Shown here: positions 61,069-64,000 of the stretch, in pieces
Position numbering within the stretch: the stretch's first letter is position 1
Layout: each line of letters opens with the position of its first letter
Assembly (NCBI RefSeq): GCF_003287895.1
Contig: NZ_CP030280.1
Location: forward strand, 288,001-352,000
From: Blautia argi
Lineage (GTDB): Bacteria > Bacillota > Clostridia > Lachnospirales > Lachnospiraceae
Reading direction: 5' to 3'
Length of the DNA: 64,000 nt
The notes under the pieces: model-generated
The model's input: only the letters and a program-made list of their open reading frames with translations
The model's database searches: none
What the model was told of the DNA's origin: nothing
Translations under genes and position numbers: made by a program

Positions 61069-61971
61069 ATGTCTATTATAATTGATGTTTTTCTGGACGC
61101 ATTTCTGGATACAATAAAATTGATTCCCTTCCTGTTCCTGACATATTTTCTTATGGAATATCTGGAACACAGGACAAAGGCAGCTACACAGCAAATGGTA
61201 AGAAAAGCCGGCAGATTCGGCCCGCTCATTGGCGGTATGGCAGGGGCATTTCCGCAATGCGGTTTTTCTGCTGCAGCTTCGGGTTTTTATGCCGGAGGAG
61301 TCATTTCTGTGGGAACGCTTCTGGCTATTTTTCTTTCCACCTCAGATGAGATGCTGCCCATTTTTCTTTCAGAATCTGTAGCAGCAGGTACGATTTTTAA
61401 AATTTTAGGTTTAAAGGTGGTAATTGGCGCGGTGTCCGGCTTTGCCATTGATTTTCTCTGGAGGCTTGGAAGCAGGAAGCGGGCAGAATACAGAGAGCAG
61501 CATCACCAACACCAGGAACATCACGAAAAAGATATCCATGATTTGTGCGAACATGAGCATTGTCACTGTGAAGAGGGAAGTATACTGAAGTCGGCTTTGA
61601 TACATACAGCGCAGATAACAGTTTTTATTTTTCTGGTATCTGCGGGCATTGGTTTTCTGGTAGAAACAGTAGGACAGGAAACGATTGGAAGCTTTATTGT
61701 AAATCAGCCGGTATTGGGAGTATTTCTGGCAGCCCTGATTGGAATGATTCCAAACTGTGCGGCTTCTGTTATTATTACGCAGATGTATTTAGGCGGAATT
61801 CTGGGAACAGGACAGATGCTTGCCGGACTTCTGGCAGGTGCAGGCGTTGGTGTACTGGTGCTTTGCAAAACCAATAAAGGCGCAAAAGAAAATTTGGGTA
61901 TTATAGGAATCCTGTATGGAGTTAGTGTGTTCTGGGGCATTTTGTTTGAAGTTTCGGGCATTGTGGTTTAA
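61069..61971 (+). CDS. ArsP-like permease (putative metal or metalloid transporter)
   Basis: The 300-residue membrane protein has about eight helices in two related halves, each with a cysteine motif after a glycine-rich stretch: GAFPQCGFSAAASGFYAGG and GMIPNCAASVIITQMYLGG. This is the pattern of the ArsP_2/putative manganese transporter family. Between the halves is a cytoplasmic loop rich in His, Cys and Glu (HHQHQEHHEK, CEHEHCHCEE) likely to bind metal. Substrate is unknown. RBS AAGGAGG precedes the ATG. Confidence 0.82.
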   Translation: MSIIIDVFLDAFLDTIKLIPFLFLTYFLMEYLEHRTKAATQQMVRKAGRFGPLIGGMAGAFPQCGFSAAASGFYAGGVISVGTLLAIFLSTSDEMLPIFLSESVAAGTIFKILGLKVVIGAVSGFAIDFLWRLGSRKRAEYREQHHQHQEHHEKDIHDLCEHEHCHCEEGSILKSALIHTAQITVFIFLVSAGIGFLVETVGQETIGSFIVNQPVLGVFLAALIGMIPNCAASVIITQMYLGGILGTGQMLAGLLAGAGVGVLVLCKTNKGAKENLGIIGILYGVSVFWGILFEVSGIVV

Positions 61972-62007
61972 AGGGTGTATTTGGTGCAAGATTTGCATAT
62001 GTAGCGC

Positions 62008-62049
62008 AAATGTCAGGCGCAGCTTAAAGGCTGTGTCCTGGCATTTTTT
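62008..62049 (+). terminator. Terminator after the ArsP-like gene
   Basis: AATGTCAGGCGCAGC and GGCTGTGTCCTGGCAT pair with minor gaps around TTAAA, followed by six T residues. Confidence 0.8.
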
Positions 62050-62085
62050 ACTTTATAGGAAATTTTATTTCCTATAAAGTAAAAA
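62045..62085. repeat. 19-bp perfect palindrome abutting a terminator
   Basis: Bases 62045-62063 are the exact reverse complement of 62067-62085 with a 3-base loop. The core is ATAGGAAAT/ATTTCCTAT with T and A flanks. It begins in the T-run of the terminator, as at 3733-3773. Confidence 0.8.
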
Positions 62086-62162
62086 TGCTCCGCGAGGATC
62101 CTATTGCGGTGGGAGGGAAATATGCCGTTGATACGACCTGCCGCAGATGAAATTCTTTATTC

Positions 62163-62191
62163 TTGACAATAATAAAGATAAGTGTTATATT
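62163..62191 (+). promoter_or_regulatory. Promoter of the DnaJ-like gene
   Basis: TTGACA (62163-62168) and TATATT (62186-62191) with 17-bp spacing. No CIRCE element is seen. Confidence 0.75.
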
Positions 62192-62242
62192 TCATATAGA
62201 ACAAAGTAGAAGTCAAATGGAAGTGTCAGGGAAAGTGAGAAG

Positions 62243-63205
62243 GTGACAAAATTGAAAACAAAAAGAGATTGCTACGAAATTCTTGGAGTGAGCAGAAATG
62301 CTACAGCAAGTGAGATAAAGAAGGCATACAGAAAACTGGCGAAAAAGTATCACCCGGATACCAATGTAGGCAATACACAGGCAGAGGAGCGATTTAAAGA
62401 AGCTACAGAGGCTTACGAAATTTTAAGTGATGAGAAGAAACGAAGCATGTATGATCAGTTTGGGTACGGGGCATTTGACAGCAGCGGCCCGGGAAGTCAG
62501 AATGCACAGGGATCACAGCAGGGAGGCTATCGGGAGTACCATTTCACAGGAGATGATATGGGAGATATTTTCCGGGATATTTTCGGAAATGGTTTTGGGA
62601 GCAGAGGATTTCACGAAAGTGATTTTTATGGAAACCGCAGTTTCAGACGCAGAGGCGTTGATGTGAATGCAGATGTGACGGTTACTTTTGATGAGGCAGC
62701 CTTTGGGTGTGAGAAAATCTTTCGTTTTCGGGACGAGGCTTCCGGTGCGCCTCAAACTCTTCAGGTGCGGATTCCGGCAGGAATGGAATCCGGCAAAAGT
62801 ATTCGCTTAAAGGGAAAGGGTGCGCCCGGAACAGGAGGAGGAGAACCGGGAGATTTGCTCTTAAAGGTTCATGTACAGGAGAAACCAGGCTTTGAGCGTA
62901 GGGGCATGGACGTCTATACCACAGTAAAAGTACCGTTTACAACAGCAGTTCTGGGAGGAGAGATTGCAGTTCCTACGATTTATGGAACTGTTTTATGTAA
63001 AATTCGTGAAGGAACTCAGTCAGGTACTAAAATCAGGCTGAGGGGTAAGGGCATTGTTTCCATGAAAAATGCATCTGTCCATGGAGATCAGTATGCAGTT
63101 GTGGAAATTCAGGTTCCTCAAAATATCAGCAGAGAAGCAAAGCAGAAATTGAAAGAATTTGAACAGCTATGCCGAAGAAGCAGCGGTTCCGGAAGCGCTG
63201 CATAA
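62243..63205 (+). CDS. DnaJ-like co-chaperone without zinc-finger domain (CbpA type)
   Basis: The protein of about 317-320 residues would stimulate DnaK ATPase. It has an N-terminal J domain ([27 protein letters not shown] with HPD), a Gly/Ser-rich linker around 75-100, and two C-terminal substrate-binding domains ([40 protein letters not shown]). The CxxCxGxG repeats of DnaJ are absent, so it is a type II J protein. GTG 62243 and TTG 62252 are both possible starts. Confidence 0.92.
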   Translation: MTKLKTKRDCYEILGVSRNATASEIKKAYRKLAKKYHPDTNVGNTQAEERFKEATEAYEILSDEKKRSMYDQFGYGAFDSSGPGSQNAQGSQQGGYREYHFTGDDMGDIFRDIFGNGFGSRGFHESDFYGNRSFRRRGVDVNADVTVTFDEAAFGCEKIFRFRDEASGAPQTLQVRIPAGMESGKSIRLKGKGAPGTGGGEPGDLLLKVHVQEKPGFERRGMDVYTTVKVPFTTAVLGGEIAVPTIYGTVLCKIREGTQSGTKIRLRGKGIVSMKNASVHGDQYAVVEIQVPQNISREAKQKLKEFEQLCRRSSGSGSAA

Positions 63206-63238
63206 ACAGAATATGCAGCAAAGTTCTATGTTTCAATG

Positions 63239-63295
63239 CTATCAGGGCTGTCGTAGAAAATTCGCAGTATGCGTTTCTTACGGCAGCCCTGATAG
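63239..63295. terminator. Bidirectional terminator between DnaJ-like and XRE genes
   Basis: CTATCAGGGCTG (63239-63250) pairs with CAGCCCTGATAG (63284-63295), continued by CGTA/TTACG and AAA/TTT pairing. It separates converging genes. Confidence 0.8.
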
Positions 63296-63317
63296 GTGTT
63301 TTCATACATTTCCATAT

Positions 63318-63551
63318 TTAATTTCTGAAATCAAAAAAATCTTTTACAGGTACATCAAGGGCATCTGCAATATCAAACAGACTTTCCAGAGAAAGGGAGG
63401 TCTTTACCTGCGGGGCTTCGATGTTGCTGATGTGTGTTCTGCTTAACCCTACATTCTGAGCCAGTTCGGATTGCGTCAGTCCCTTTAATTTTCGATAATA
63501 AGAGATAGTCAGTCCAAGTTCCCGGAACTGGCGGATTCTTTTTTCATCCAT
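63318..63551 (-). CDS. XRE-family regulator
   Basis: The 77-residue single-domain helix-turn-helix protein (GLTISYYRKLKGLTQSELAQ, GLSRTHISNIEAPQVKTSLS) has no other domain. It is preceded by AAGGAG on the minus strand. No partner gene or operator is evident. Small free-standing XRE proteins of this type are common in Clostridia. Confidence 0.85.
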   Translation of the reverse strand: MDEKRIRQFRELGLTISYYRKLKGLTQSELAQNVGLSRTHISNIEAPQVKTSLSLESLFDIADALDVPVKDFFDFRN

Positions 63552-63673
63552 AGTTGTTTTCTCCTTGTCTTACTAGAGTATAGCATTGACAGGAATATTT
63601 AAAAACAAACTAAAAACATGCAAAAGCAAACATATAAGTTGCAAAAGATAAATAAAAATTGAAATATGCAGCC

Positions 63674-64000
63674 TTAAACTGTGGAATCCAGATAAGCGTC
63701 TGCCAGAGAACACATCTTTTCCAGACTGAATACGTGTACATGGTTTCCGGAAATGGTTTCAAATCCGCTTACAAAATCGGACTTTGAGAAAAGATAATAC
63801 CATTGTTCTTCATCAGGGAAAAGGCTGGCATGTTTTTGCAAATCGTACAGGGTGTCGACGTCCAGCCATTCCTCTGTCCAGAAGCAGGCTCCCAGAAGGA
63901 TTTTATCTCTGGAACAGGCTGCAATGGAGATGTATTCCGTTCGCTTTTTGGTAGGGTGCTGTCCCCACCAGCGACCAATTCTCTGCAGAGAAAAAGGCGC
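63674..64000 (-). CDS. C-terminal part of a DUF234-type ATPase, 5' end outside the window
   Basis: The minus-strand frame open from the right edge to the TAA at 63674-63676 encodes about 108 residues beginning with APFSLQRIGRWWGQ. RWWG, EYISIAACSRDKILLGACFW and YYLFSKSDFVSGF match the C-terminal domain (DUF234) of archaeal-type AAA ATPases, a nuclease-like fold. The first residues lie outside the window. A different minus-strand frame at 63769-63978 is an artefact of the same region. Confidence 0.6.
   Translation of the reverse strand, partial: APFSLQRIGRWWGQHPTKKRTEYISIAACSRDKILLGACFWTEEWLDVDTLYDLQKHASLFPDEEQWYYLFSKSDFVSGFETISGNHVHVFSLEKMCSLADAYLDSTV

Noticed and set aside
63769..63978. 69-residue minus-strand frame at the right edge
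   Set aside because: The overlapping minus-strand frame open to the window edge matches a DUF234 C terminus, so this one is a shadow.

Overview
The window looks like part of the chromosome of a Gram-positive gut anaerobe of the Lachnospiraceae (Clostridia), most likely a Blautia-like acetogen. This is inferred from strong AGGAGG ribosome-binding sites, TTGACA/TATAAT promoters, an S-box riboswitch before metK, two COG-type sugar ABC importers without their own ATPase, rubrerythrin, and a corrinoid-dependent methyl-transfer cluster. No rRNA, tRNA or CRISPR array is visible, so the genus is tentative.

Region 1 (1-11.5 kb) is core: the 3' part of murA, SAM-riboswitch-controlled metK, the L10-leader-controlled rplJ-rplL pair, rpoB and rpoC. 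Region 2 (11.5-18.3 kb) is a carbohydrate locus placed between rpoC and the str operon: a ROK repressor and a DUF4838 protein (minus strand) diverge from an ABC importer (plus strand), with a perfect 9-bp inverted repeat between them as candidate operator. Region 3 (18.4-23.2 kb) is rpsL, rpsG, fusA and tuf.

Region 4 (about 23.14-37.01 kb) is a 13.9-kb integrative mobilizable element inserted at the 3' end of tuf. It has a tyrosine integrase, excisionase-like protein, XRE repressor with three operators, CHC2 primase, VapE-type helicase, MobV relaxase with nearby oriT-like hairpins, and TnpV. A 1325-bp insertion sequence with 7-bp target duplication has landed inside it. Its cargo is defence-like: a type II restriction-modification module with two methyltransferases, a controller protein, a C-box and an unassigned PD-(D/E)XK nuclease, then a DUF262-HEPN gene pair. 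The ends are marked by a 23-bp direct repeat, paired TGATAACA arm sites, and a second tuf tail that encodes the same residues with different codons.

Region 5 (37.2-50.7 kb) holds an endonuclease/exonuclease/phosphatase gene, an AraC regulator and a long glycan operon: ABC importer, GH36 alpha-galactosidase-type enzyme, an epimerase-fold protein, a 1108-residue DUF5107/TPR protein, a NagB-family deaminase and glycosylasparaginase. Together they suggest use of amino-sugar-containing glycans or glyco-amino acids. Region 6 (50.7-58.1 kb, minus strand) is a corrinoid methyl-transfer cluster: URO-D-type methyltransferase, PucR-type regulator, two corrinoid proteins, DUF2284 protein, reductive activator and methyl-tetrahydrofolate methyltransferase. 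Region 7 (58.1-64 kb) has a 49-residue small protein, MATE exporter, rubrerythrin, an ArsP-like permease, a DnaJ-like chaperone, an XRE regulator and the 3' end of a probable DUF234 ATPase.

One caution applies throughout. Five genes, including essential rpoB, carry six small insertions, mostly one extra base in a homopolymer, that break the frame. Removing them restores normal proteins. The pattern points to residual sequencing or assembly errors rather than real pseudogenes.
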